Of a DNA stretch of 64,000 nucleotides, positions 35,501 to 47,800 are shown piece after piece. Location of the stretch: NCBI GenBank assembly GCA_958496175.1, contig OY292279.1, forward strand, positions 20,026,001 to 20,090,000. Reading direction: 5' to 3'. The notes beneath the pieces were generated by a model. That model did no database searches. It was not told the DNA's origin and saw only the letters and a program-made list of their open reading frames with translations. The position numbers and the translations under genes are program-made. This DNA is from Sisyra terminalis. Taxonomy: Eukaryota; Arthropoda; Insecta; Neuroptera; Sisyridae. How positions within the stretch are numbered: the stretch's first letter is position 1; each line of letters starts with the position of its first letter.

Positions 35501-38500
35501 CAAATTAAATGATTAATGATTTATTATTTCCTTTCTATAAATTGACTAGTAAATATTTATAGATAACTATTGCAATATCGCTATTATGTTTAAATCGTTA
35601 TATTGCATATAATGATTGATGCAATGCAAAGGTTTTGTTGGATTTTGTTGGATTAGTTATATGATCAGTTTTTTAATTTGATAGTAGGTAACTGTTATAA
35701 GTTCTCCAACTAACAGTTGAAGAGTAAAATAAATATCTAATTGCTGTAAAGGAATCATTTAAAATCAATGGTTGTAAAACATTTCTCTTTTAAATGTATA
35801 AAAAAATACAATAACATTGACAAAATAGAATATACTGAAAAGATATGTTCATTATTGCATTAAGGAAAATAATATATTTTTAAAACAATTGACACTCATT
35901 GGTAAACCAACATTATTGCATTTGTTATTTCTGACCTTTTCCCAGCATGGTTGCAAATTTTTGTTAATTTCATTTCCTTTTTAGTGAGTAATAGTAAAAT
36001 GGTGCTTTTAAAAACAAAAGCTCTAACAGCTTCGAGCCAACATCTGTTTTTAATGTTTTTTTTTCTCCCCCCCCAAACAAAAAAAGAACTTCATAAATAT
36101 AACAGAGTATAGCTAGATCTAATCAACAATGAAATTGAGAAACGAGATTTAACATAGTTAATATTTATTTTACAATTATAGTATTTGTTATATTATAAAG
36201 TATATTATAATATTTATTACTATTTATTTAATATAATCACGGAATAAATGTTGATATCGAGATGATCTATAACTTAACAATAGCTAGTTAGTCCCAAAAA
36301 CTTTTGGAACAGAATTATAAATTATGATACAAACATTTCTCCTAGAAAGTAAGGAGAAATTCTCATCAATAGATGGAAACATATAAATCAATTTAATATG
36401 AATAAATAATTCCGATTTGTAATAACGTTTAAGCTAATCAATAGCAATTGAATGTCTATTCGCTATATGTGTAACTGCAGCGCCATATAAGATATGAACT
36501 ATAGGAGGCTGATAGAATATATTTTCATGTTTGTTAATAGCAATTGCAGACTAAAATTTGTTAAAAATATAAAGAAAATCCACATAAAAAATATGTGACA
36601 ATTTATATTGATTGTAATTTTGTATAAAAGTAAATATGACCAAATGCATGCTAAGTATAATTTTTAAAAATAAAAATAAATGGAGTCATAAAGTAAAAGT
36701 ACTTTAAATGTATATCAAATTCCAAAAATAGTAGAAGGCAAATAGGGAAAATAAAAAATTAAATAGTTGCCAAAAAAAATATTTGACTAATATTTGTAAA
36801 TTTTATTTCTTTGATTAATGAATGGCTTTAAATAGTTTTTTAATTTTTATAAAACTTACAAATTTTGCAAAGGTTTGCTATTCTCCGAATTGTTGATCCA
36901 ATTGATAAAACCATTATTATGGCATTAATTAGTTTTGCCTTCTAACTGTAGTAATCTTTTGATTTCTTTGATTTATTTTCCATTTGATCGTCGTAAATTC
37001 AAAAAAAATTACATTCATTTTTCTTGCTGGTATTTTCAAAATTCACAGCACAACAACGCTAGTGCCTCATTTTCGTTGTATTTATTTAAATAAAACAAAA
37101 TAAAAATTCTCACGTGAGTTTGCTTACAATTTCATTAACAATAGCCTCCTTTAATGCTTAAACTGACCACTGGGAACGCTTGTATAGATTTGGCTTCCTT
37201 ATATTTATTTATCCTTATATTTTTTTTCATTTTCAGACATTTAATTTTGATCAATCTACTTTTCTAACATTATGAAATATTAATAACTATATTGTGGTTA
37301 TTGTGAATAACAATTAACCCACCTATTCAGAGTTTAAAACTTAAATTTTATATGTATACTAGGGGTTATTAAGAAATATAAAACAATTTTTTTTAAATTT
37401 TTTCGGTTATTGAAAATATTTAAACATTCATACAAAATATTCCAATTGCTATCAATTAGAACAATAACGATGTTTTTTTGTATATGATTAGATATTGAAA
37501 ACTGAAAGTTTTTCTTTTTCTTTTGGAACAATTATTTAGTTCTTAAAAGTATTTATCTTCAGAGTAAATATTGAAAAGCTATTTTCTTTTCTGAGACTTA
37601 CAATTACGAAAATAGTACGTGTTTTGCTCCATTACGTAAACTATTATTCATTAAAATTTCGTGAAAAATGTAATGTAACACTTCGAAAAGTATGTGAATA
37701 AAATCATACTCAGTAATTATTGTTTTGGTTTTTAATTATAAATTTTGTATAATAAACTTAAGGAAATAAAATTACAGTCAAAACATTTTGACTTTTCTTG
37801 ACAAACTATTTCTTAATCGATCAAAGTTGTTTTATCTGCGAATATTTATTAAGTTTTGATTCACTAAAACACTTAATATACTTTATATTGTGCCAAGTTT
37901 TCCATGTGAATTAATATGGCTTTAACAGTTCAAATTATAACAGCAAAGTTTAGTTGTTTTTCCCATTTATCATAATAAAACTACACTGTAACGCAAAAGG
38001 GAGCCTTGATTATTTTTCTATGGAACCTTGGAGCTTTACGCATTTCACTTGAGAACTGCTAACTTTAGAGACTTGTATTTGAAGTATTTACAGTTAGTAA
38101 ACGTCGCTACTTGGTGGAAGATAGTAAAATTTCTATATAAAATATGATGGAACACTAAATATACTAGGAAATGAGAGGAAAATTGCTTGTTTGGGTGGAA
38201 AAACAGGAAAGATTGTTTGTATAAAAGGATATATCTTACTTTCATTGGAATATGTCGTATTTGTAAATAAAAGTGTGGAACACGCCTGTTAAAAGTACAA
38301 ACCAGTGCACCACCTAGTAAAATTTATGAGTCGTTGTTTCTTTACAGTAATTATCGTATATAAAAACCACAAAAAGAAATTACGATGACATTTATTGAAT
38401 CTTAATTATGCATAAAAACGCCTTTGACTCAAAGCTGCTTCGTGCGGCCGATGAAAGAGAATAGAAGAAAGTGCGGAAAATGTGGAAAACTGCATAAAGA

Positions 38501-39060
38501 ACTTGCTGATGTCTATACATAAATTGGATAAATTGGTCGTGTTTACAAAACGGTTGTTGTTTATGATGAATTTTATATAAACTGGTAAGTGTGCATGTAA
38601 AATACATATAAAGCGCGCGTGATTCAAGAATTTTAGATATTCTCAGCAAAAAATTGGCAAGTTGGATATGTAACGGAGGGAGGCGCAAGATATGTTTGCA
38701 TTACAACTCTATTTTAAACTTTCATTAACTCACCACACGTGCAACATTGGTTTGTTTTGGATAGCGCTAAAAATGTATTCATTAATGGGTTCGTGGTTGG
38801 CGTTTTAATGAACCTCGATTCTCAAATACACTGAAATCTACGAAAAATACATGCACGAATGCATAGTGTGAGTGTTTCTGCATTTTAGATGCAAGCAATT
38901 TTAAATGCTTCATCTAATTAACGGACAATGCAGACGACCAAATTGCCTTACCTTTATAGACTTTAAAAAAATGTTCACGATTTATTAAGTCTGATTATGA
39001 AACTTCAATTAAGAAAGATTATCTATTATATCTTATGCTTCAAAATTATCAATAAAACTA
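32590..39060. other. 6.5 kb AT-rich intergenic DNA
   Basis: Nothing coding is supported. 33230-33320 shares CTTATGAGCAATTCTTTGGT and CAATACGTGGCCATGTTTTT with 45960-46040. 38280-38900 is somewhat less AT-rich, with a short antisense open frame I do not trust. Confidence 0.5.
33230..33320 (+). repeat. dispersed repeat shared with 45960-46040
   Basis: AAACTTATGRGCAATTCTTT, then ACACAATACGTRGCCATG and TGGTCAG words occur in the same order and orientation at both sites. Family unknown. Confidence 0.5.
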
Positions 39061-39061
39061 A

Positions 39062-39115
39062 CCAAGACCCGCGACTTCGTCAGCGTAACCAAATTATTGA
39101 TTTATTTTTCTAGTT
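39062..39115 (+). repeat. retroelement-like motif (GCGACTTCGTCAGCGT)
   Basis: Plus-strand partner of the fragment at 18838-18885. It lies 30 bases upstream of a SINE, and nothing further of the parent element is visible. Confidence 0.35.
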
Positions 39116-39140
39116 ATACCCATACTTCCTTATTTAAATG

Positions 39141-39290
39141 GTTATTTACCGTTCATAACTGCAAAGGTCTTTAGTGTTTAATAAAAATCCGTAAATCGAT
39201 GAATTTTGAAAATTTGCTCGTTACATGAATCGAACCCAACACCTTCCAGTTTTGGAGCGGTCACCTCGACCACTCGGCCACCGGTAGGCT
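39141..39290 (-). repeat. tRNA-derived SINE, copy 2
   Basis: The minus-strand head has A box GTGGCCGAGTGG and B box GGTTCGATTC, with the spacing of a Ser/Leu-type tRNA. It is followed by the shared body (GATTTACGGATTTTTATTAA) and tail GGTAAATAAC. About 150 bp. Confidence 0.75.
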
Positions 39291-40360
39291 TAATCACACC
39301 TTTGATTTGATAGTAAAAAAAATTGTAGAGCTTATCTTAGTAGAATATACATATAGTTAGATAAATACAAAAGAAAAAAAAAACAAATCAAGAAATTTTC
39401 TTTCAAAAACGAATCTACCAAATTTATTTAGCTGAATACAAAAAAATCCTGGATCTACCTTTAGTTTGCTATGTTTGAAGATAGAGACTTCCTTAGTACT
39501 TGTATCGCAGGTCTTCTCTGTCCCACCTTGCGAGGATCTAATGAATGCCATGCACATTAGTGACCCAGAAGCTAGTAATATAAAAAATATGAACTGGACT
39601 TTTATAAATATCTAGATTGACAATATCCAAATTAAAAATTGTTAATGTAAGTTAGGAAAAATTTTCAACTCCTAGTTGTCCTTTAGGGTTGACAGTTCAA
39701 AAAAGAATGAAAAAACGGTGGATTACTATATTGTTATTGATATATTTTAATTATAAATCTAGTTTTATTGGTTGACTATAAGAAGTTTAGGATTATCATT
39801 TATGGTCAATAATTAATTGTTGAGCTTTTTGCTAAAATTGAAATTCCAAATTTTCTACGTTTATTACACCAATAAGTTTAGTGCGGTTTAATATTGGTAT
39901 TAAAAATAAAAATTCAAGACCGAAAAATTTAACGACGGAATGAAATCAATCAAATCATCAACACCCAATGAATTGAACCTTAATAATAAAAATATTACAT
40001 AAATTAAGTTTGTTGTTAACTTACACTATTGTTTACTAACGAACCCTTAACATGAAAAACCCCTTACCAAAGATGTAATAAAAAAAGAAGTTGTACTCTA
40101 GCATTACTTTTGTCTTTAATGCGTCGCTAAGCACTAGGAGTATATGTATTCACAATATTTACTAAATTACAGATTCTATTTTAAATAAGTTGAAGAATAT
40201 GTTTTCAAATATTGAAGTACTTTTGGTTAATGATGGGCTTGTTTTAATTTTTAAGTTTTTGTTTTTATTTAACAGATGGTCGTTTTCCTGCGTGGTTGAA
40301 CTTTTTATTCTAACTGTCTATAGTGAAGTCCTTTCAGTTATGATAATCCATTTTTTTTAA

Positions 40361-40522
40361 TTGTAACTTACAGTTGCGGTGCAACTACCCCCGGTCTTTA
40401 GGGGCTCTAGGGTTAATAAAAATCCTTAAATCGAGAAATATCGAAAATTTGCTCGATACGAGATTCAAACCCAACACCTATCAATTTTGGAGCGGCTACT
40501 TTGACTATTCGGCCACCAACAG
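40361..40522 (-). repeat. tRNA-derived SINE, copy 3
   Basis: The minus-strand head contains GTGGCCGAATAG and GGTTTGAATC boxes, slightly mutated. The body TTAACCCTAGAGCCCCTAAA is well conserved and the tail is diverged (GTAAGTTACAA). Confidence 0.72.
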
Positions 40523-41474
40523 CAAATTTTCTAAAGCAACTTCAAATATTATTGTTATTTTTTGAAAACTAAACACAGTTTTGTTTTCAATGGCAAAGTC
40601 TTCAGAAAAAAAGTATTAATAAACGCGCATCATAAACCCAAAAAATTCAGATGGAACCTTTGGGTTTCCATTAGTTCTAATTTAATTATCCCGCATTGGT
40701 AAAAATATATGTGGAACTCAATCGGGATATTGATTATCTACGTACATAAACTAGTGAATATAATTTCAACAACGGAAAACGTTTCACATCTAACGATAAT
40801 AAACGTTGGATTGTTCCAGTAGGTAATCAGAACTTATGCTAAGAAGACCCGTAAACATAACCGAAATAAAATATGTAGAAAACTATAACCGAATCTGATA
40901 AAAAATTTCAAATAATATCGGGCAGGGGTGGATTCCAAATGAGATAAGGCTAAATTTTTATCTTGTAGCTATTTTTATTCTCCATATACAATCCCTAAAA
41001 AGTAGGTGTAACATCCATATCCGTAACTATTGGATAATCAAAATCTGTAATCGAAACTTAAACCGGATTAATATTATTTTTATCTTCGTATCCTTATATT
41101 AATGTTCTGAAATTCCATATCTATAAAAATTCTGCTTAAAATGAGTTTCATGTTTTATAATAGATTCTTCTTTTACTTTCGAGCAATTTGATTTATGTAA
41201 TTTCCATTTATTCCATTTTTTTTTGTTTTAATGATAAATGAACTAAATAACTAACTGATTTCAGTAATAACTATAAATCTTCAATTTTCTGAAATATTTT
41301 AATTTTAGGTTTCTCTTTTAAAATTCACTAGAATAACATATTTTATTTAGTTATTTCATCTTTCATTGACATAAAACCGATATATTTCTAAAAATATTTT
41401 ATTATAAAAATCAATAATTCATTATTGTCCTCATTAAATTGTTAGTATTTTTAATAAATATTTTTCTTTTTTAG
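40523..41474. other. sequence upstream of the leader exon at 41475
   Basis: AT-rich, ending in the polypyrimidine tract TTTTTCTTTTTTAG that serves as acceptor for the exon at 41475. No start site is visible, so a further 5' exon must lie upstream if this acceptor is used. Confidence 0.45.
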
Positions 41475-41808
41475 GAACGAAGCGAAGCGAAACGGAAGAA
41501 GATGCCAATGAGAATATTATGAATAATTAATGTCCGATGAAAAAATCTCCGTATATTTTTCAAATAGCTTTCATACAAAATTTGTGTATGCTAAGTACTA
41601 TAATACTCATAATATGGTAATAAGGGCTGTAAAATCTAATCACGTTACCAAACAAAGATCATGTAATCGTGACTGAAGAACGACATCCGACATAAATCGT
41701 CCTTTCGAATATATTACAAACAATAATACCTGTTAAGGAAGAAGTGTTGAAGAGTTAACGACAACGGGAAGCCATCTCGAAGACTAACGGAAATAAAAAT
41801 GGCATTAA
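41475..41808 (+). other. leader exon with start codon of the second gene
   Basis: After TTTTTTAG at 41474 the sequence is unusually purine-rich (GAACGAAGCGAAGCGAAACG). It ends AAATAAAAATGGCATTAA followed by GTAAGT at 41809. ATG at 41799 has a good insect start context (AAAATGG). The four-codon frame, one base into the next codon, joins the exon at 51042 in frame. Several upstream ATGs precede it, one opening 48 codons. Alternatively, part of it could be the last exon of another gene (a frame reading KRSETEEDANENIMNN then stop). Confidence 0.55.
41530..41676 (+). CDS. 48-residue upstream ORF in the leader exon
   Basis: ATGTCCGATGAAAAA opens a frame of 48 codons ending TGA at 41676, 122 bases before the main start. 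Shorter upstream ORFs precede it. If the leader is transcribed as proposed, these would be expected to lower or regulate translation of the main frame. No homology recognised. Confidence 0.3.
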   Translation: MSDEKISVYFSNSFHTKFVYAKYYNTHNMVIRAVKSNHVTKQRSCNRD

Positions 41809-44800
41809 GTAAGTTGTTTTTTTTAAAGATTTTTTCTAACTCTAAGTTTCAACTAACAAAGTTGACACATGTTTCATTTAATTAAAAAAAAAGTTATGGT
41901 TTCTTGGAAGAATTGATTTTGGCCTGAGCAGGTCCAGGTCAAGTTTAAACTTTCACACATGTCCTCCACCAAACTGAAATATTACCCAACTAAGTCGTTC
42001 CAATCCCATGAATATTCAAGTTGTAAATATGGCGTTGAAGTGCATTTTTCTACCGTTTTCAAAATCTCGATTTGGATTTGGCTACATATTGTTTGTTGGT
42101 CCTAACGTGGGATATTCAAATGAGAAGATTTGAGATGAGAATTTAATATGTCTTAAAGGCTTAATAAAGCTGTTTTGGGTTAAATCTAACGGTCATTTTG
42201 AATGCAACCTACGTCCACATGACATTGTATTGTTTCCGATTGAAGTCGATTGTTTACAGGCGTAACACGTGTCCACCAGAGATGAAACGACTTCATCATC
42301 ACCAATGTGAAGTCTACAGAAAAAATATTTATCTGTACAACAAACATTATTTATATTATGACAATAATTACCCTTTGTTAACATTGGCTTGGAAAAAAAA
42401 TGTTACCAATGAGTCGACTGTGTAATATTTACCATTCTTAAACTTGAACTTTTTCAAAAACCTTCCATTTTAACGTTTTCTTATTCAAACCTTCGACCAA
42501 ATAATTCAACTGATTATATAATATAGTCGTGAGTATTGAAAAGTGCATAGCACAACGTTCTTCATAATATACATTCAACTTGATAACTTTTTCTAAAAAT
42601 AACATAAATCATTGGCACAATTTAAGTAAAGGTACTAATAAAACTTCTGAAATATCTACAATTTATTTTTTTGTATCAAAAGTTTTGTGGTTGTTAATTC
42701 AAAATCGTAAATCTTCTAAATTTCTCAATCGATTGGCTTTAAATTTTTACGCAACGTTGTATTTATATACGTGCATGTTTTTATTAAATTAGGGGATTCA
42801 ATAGAGTCTCACATCATCAGGTATAACGACAGGTGCTGTGAGATGTCAAGGAAGGTTTTTGTACTAAAGTTGATACTTTTAAAGATATAACAATTTTTCA
42901 CACTAAAAATAAAAAACGTATATCCTGAAGGTTAGTTACAATAGGTACAGCAAGGATGTTGCGGGTTGCTAAGGGAGGTGTTTTAAAAGTTTCACGATCA
43001 TGTTTAAATTAATTTTTGTTTTAAATCAGAACCATAGGGAAATTTCAAAAGGAACTAATACCTAACAAATTTCATTATTGTTATTGCTAGAAATTAATAA
43101 TCAAAAGAATATATTTGGTCAAATTAGATTTTTTCGCTGACTTTGAACAGTTATACTTATTTATGTAAACAATTTACAAAAGTAATCTCTAAACATAAAT
43201 TTGAACAAAAGTTCAAACAAATGAATTGTTACAAACGTATTGTCCAGATATGTATTTCGATTGCCAAGCAAACTTTATCACTGGTCATCAAGTGGTATTG
43301 GATTGCTCCGTAACTGCTATGTGATGAGTAATATACGTGACTAAAGTTTACTTTTGTAAATTATATTACATAAATAAGACCATAATATATTTTATTTGTT
43401 GTATAAACAATATATTTGGTTTTATGAATTGATATCGATATGTGGAGTAATTGGTAATTAGTGAGTGATTTTAACAATCACGAATAATAAGTTTTAAATT
43501 TAAGAGCAAGAAAATTTTAAATAAAATCTTCATTGATTTGTTGTATAAAACAGATATTTAATTTATTATTGATAATATTTTTATTTGAATTTATTATAAT
43601 ATAGCCTAAAAATATGAGAGAAATTGTTATCAATAATGTAATAGCAATAAAATTACAATATTTTTCAACTTTCATGCCATAACAAGTTATTAATAACTCT
43701 GCTTAACTGTAATTCATTAATAAATCCCTTCAATATAATATTAAAACCTTAATAATAGTTGAGAATTCATTGTTTCTTTAATCTGTGTAGATATTTGTAA
43801 ATAATAATTAATTCTATTCACAATTGAAATATAGTCATTAGTTCTATAATCGAACAATTTTTAGATTATCCCGTGCTTCTAAAAGAATATTTTTTACATG
43901 AAACAACAAATAAAGCAAATAAGCAAATTTAAAAAATCCTTACTAAACAATATACAATATACAATATACAACAATATACAATTATCATTTGCAGGAAATA
44001 ATGCACCCTTCTGATTTATCATTATTTTGATTATCCATTTATAAAGTTATATAGAAATTAATCAATAAAATCATAAGACAAAAAAGCTTTTCTTAAATAA
44101 AAAATGAAAAAAACCATTGCATTTGTAAAAAATATATTTTTAACCAAGGAGTATTAAACCATGTTTTTGAAATTGATTGCTGCGGATTCAGAAAAGAATC
44201 GAGAAATATCGGATCAGATAATTTTAGGTAAGAATTTTTTCAATAAATCGGGGGTATATTGAAAAATATTCAAGTGATTTTTTAAGCAAAAATGTTTTCA
44301 ATTCTTTATGAAAATTAATTCCCTTTATAAGCTAAAAAATTTGTGTGTAACAACTACTTTGAAACAACAATGCGTATATAATAAGTATCAAACAAAGTTT
44401 AACAATAAGAGGAGAGTTTTATGGTACTTTTCAGAAGTTTAACTATCAAATAACGTAAGAAATCAATTATTGTCTGGTGACATAATATTGAAATCCACAA
44501 ACGGTAGGCTTAGATCCAAATAGACTTACCATACATAAAAATTAAGTCAATAAAATATTGTATCTTTTTAAATATTTGTTATACCATAACTGTATAGTTT
44601 TATAATGTGATTTGCAGTACATTTAGAAATTGATGTTTTTTTGAAAACAACATCATTTATTAAATACTAAGTTACCGAAAAAAAGAAACATTTTTAACGA
44701 AAAGTTTAATATAATGAGACTACAAATTAATCTTTTTATCGCATGCGCACATTGATAGCGCAATTTATATGACGCAATGCGCACATTATATCATATTCTA

Positions 44801-47800
44801 TACTATCGAAAGCTCATTGCGAAAAGCTCTTAAAACTTCCTGTTTTTAATGTTTTGAAATCATTTTTAAAGTATTCTTGACTACTACTTCATTTAAACAA
44901 AAAGTGGCTAGCAAATTCTAAAATTGGAAGATCTATTTTTTTTTTACTTTTTTCTATATTCACTCATTTTTTGAGTAGGCACTTGGATATAATGTTACAA
45001 TTCCAGAAAAATATTAATATGAATATCGGTTCTACAAGGATCAACCTTTTTTGAAATTTTAGAGCTATTAGCACTTTCCCTTTCCTTATCTTTTTTGTCA
45101 GATTACATACAATTTATGTAATTTTGTCAACGTATTGCAATTTATGGCCTTTACAACTGTGAGGCCTGCTAAATAACCCTCAAAAGTACCCAAGTACCCT
45201 AACAGCTTATCTTTATTTTTTTCAACTTACCTAATATTTTATTTTTGTATTTTTTTTGCTAACGTAAATTTAGCGACGAGATTATATGGGGATATTTGTA
45301 TTTATTTTTTAAATATTAAGGGGGGCTTGTCATCAAGCAATTGAACAGCAAGATAAATGTCATTATTTTTTGTCCAAAGACCTTAGCTAATAAATTGAAG
45401 ATTTTAATTTAACGTTTTTATAATAAAGTTTCAGTATAAAAAAAATTATCAAAAAATGAAATTGTATAAACTGTTGTATTTCGACCATTTTTAGATAAAG
45501 TAAGTATTAATCATTGATAACAATGAATGCAATTTGTTATGAGATTTATATCCATAAATAGTACCTAAAAAAGGTTGTTTTAAATCATTATTTTTTCACT
45601 ATACCATTCCTGCACTTAATTAATAAAATTCAAATGCAATTGCAATTGTTACTGAACTGACACCATTTTCAACGAAAACTGCTTATATATGTATAATGTT
45701 AAATGATCACCTTGAAAAACGTGGATTATCATTTAGTAGTTTCGTAGCATTATTTACCAAAAATTATTTAAAATCAAAAATAAATACTTACTTCACTCAA
45801 TAAATTGTCGACAACGTTTATAGAGCGAATTTTCTCTTAAGGTATTTTTTCTATTAAATAGAAAACCATATCCTTAAAATAGCTTTTTATTAGATAAAAA
45901 TTGTTCTTTTGAATAACATATCTATGCACATATCTCCTCAATGTAATCCTCAATATCAACTCAATGTAAACTTATGGGCAATTCTTTGATAATTGCACAC
46001 AATACGTAGCCATGTTTTTTTTAAGTTTAGTCTACTGGTCAGTTCCCAATTGAATGAAGTTACAATAACAGTTGAAGTCAAAACAATTATCAGTTCTTTA
46101 AAGCAATGATTCTATTTCACTAACATGTACAGTCCCTGGTCAAATTATTAAACGATCTTAAGATTTTTCCAATTTTATGTATTATACTAAATTAAATTTG
46201 ATACTATTTATTTTTTACATTATTTAAAGTAATAAGGAGTTTTAGGTAATGTAATTTCTAAATAAGGGTCTAGTCTTGTTTGTTACCCCAATTACCATAC
46301 TCCAGGGTAATAGCCCTGAATTGAACTCCACTGAAAATATGTGAGATTTGATGGGGAGAAAAGTGGTTAAATAGGTGTCCAGATCAGAAAAATAGCCCTT
46401 AGAAAAAAATATTTATAAATAGAATCACTATCCACAAATGCAGTGGATATTATTGTCCTACATATACAGCACGCTGCGAATGATTGAAACTTTAACAGCA
46501 GTAAAAAAGCTTTCAATTAAATATTAAACAATTAAGTTCGCCATAATTAACAAGATGTTTAAAATGATAGTAAAAGTTATTTTTCAGTTAATATGATTTT
46601 TTTGGTCACATTAATTGGTAATAAGTTTAATAAAGTAAATTTTTATAGGAAAGTTAAATCCAATCAAAAATTTAAACACAAAATATAATATCTTTTATTT
46701 CTTATTTTGTACAAATCTATAGTGCGTCTATTAATATGGCCAGGGATTGTATCTTTTTGTCATCTTTGTTCTCTGTCTTGGTCGACATACAAACAAATTA
46801 CATATTTTTACCAATTTGATGATATGATAAGTTTGTTTATACAAATTTTGGCATGGTGTATTTTATACTAAATAAGATATCCAAAATCGATTTTTGGATT
46901 ATCTTTGAATTTTTGGACATTTAGTGTTTCCTCTGAAAGGGTTGTTTTTTCACGTTTCTAGTGAGATACATTTACCGCCAATTATTCCATTTGATTTCCG
47001 TGTGGTCTCTAACGCTAACAATTTTTATGAGGTACACGTGTAAAAAATTTGCTTAATGTTTACCATGATTTGCATATTGGAATAATTAAACGAGACAACG
47101 TAAAAAATTAATATTAAAATGTGAAAAATATTTCGTGGAAATAGACGATTGTTGTTTTATTGTGTCTACTCGATCCAGCGCGATATAATGATCTCGTCGT
47201 CGGGATCAAAACCAGAAGTCTTGAATCCTGACAGCAGGGCGTTGCGTTCACAAAGCAATCCCGATGCGACCGGTCGCCCGACCGGATGAGGACGCACATC
47301 ACTGCTGATGCATCTCAACTAACTCCCACAACTTGTATTGAATTTTAACGAACGACAAAGACAATCGCCAGTATTTTGGCTGCAATCTCTTTATTCAACT
47401 CGCCTCGAAAGCTATTAAATCTGTGACGATTAGAATAACTTTCAACCTGACTTTGGCCATAGTGCTGATGTGCCCTGCTGCTTTTGTCACACATCTGGCT
47501 TACAAGTACGTAAATAAGATTTCTAGATTGACATCAACGAGCAAAAGGGATGACGAACTGCTTGATATGAGCCAGAAGTCTCACAACTTTTGATATTAAG
47601 TCCATTCAAAAATAGCCAAAATAGCCTCCATTTAAATTGCCAGCGAAATCAAAGGTACTTTTTTTCAAAACGAAAAATCACAGCTTAGGGCGTTAGCAAA
47701 TATCTCTAATAAATGGGAACGAGGTCTTCGTTTAAATGTTCTGATTGAGAGCCAAAACGAAATGGATGACTTGTTAAAAATAATTTTATTGCTTTAGTTA

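Noticed and set aside
38392..38688. 98-residue minus-strand frame
   Set aside because: No family resemblance, no start context or splice signals of note, and an overlapping second frame of similar length, as expected by chance in a less AT-rich patch.
39160..39290. True tRNA gene on the minus strand
   Set aside because: A and B boxes are present but the acceptor stem does not close, and the sequence is one of five related copies with a common non-tRNA body, so it is a SINE.
43947..43985. CRISPR-like spaced repeats
   Set aside because: Simple AATATAC microsatellite without spacers, in a eukaryotic context.
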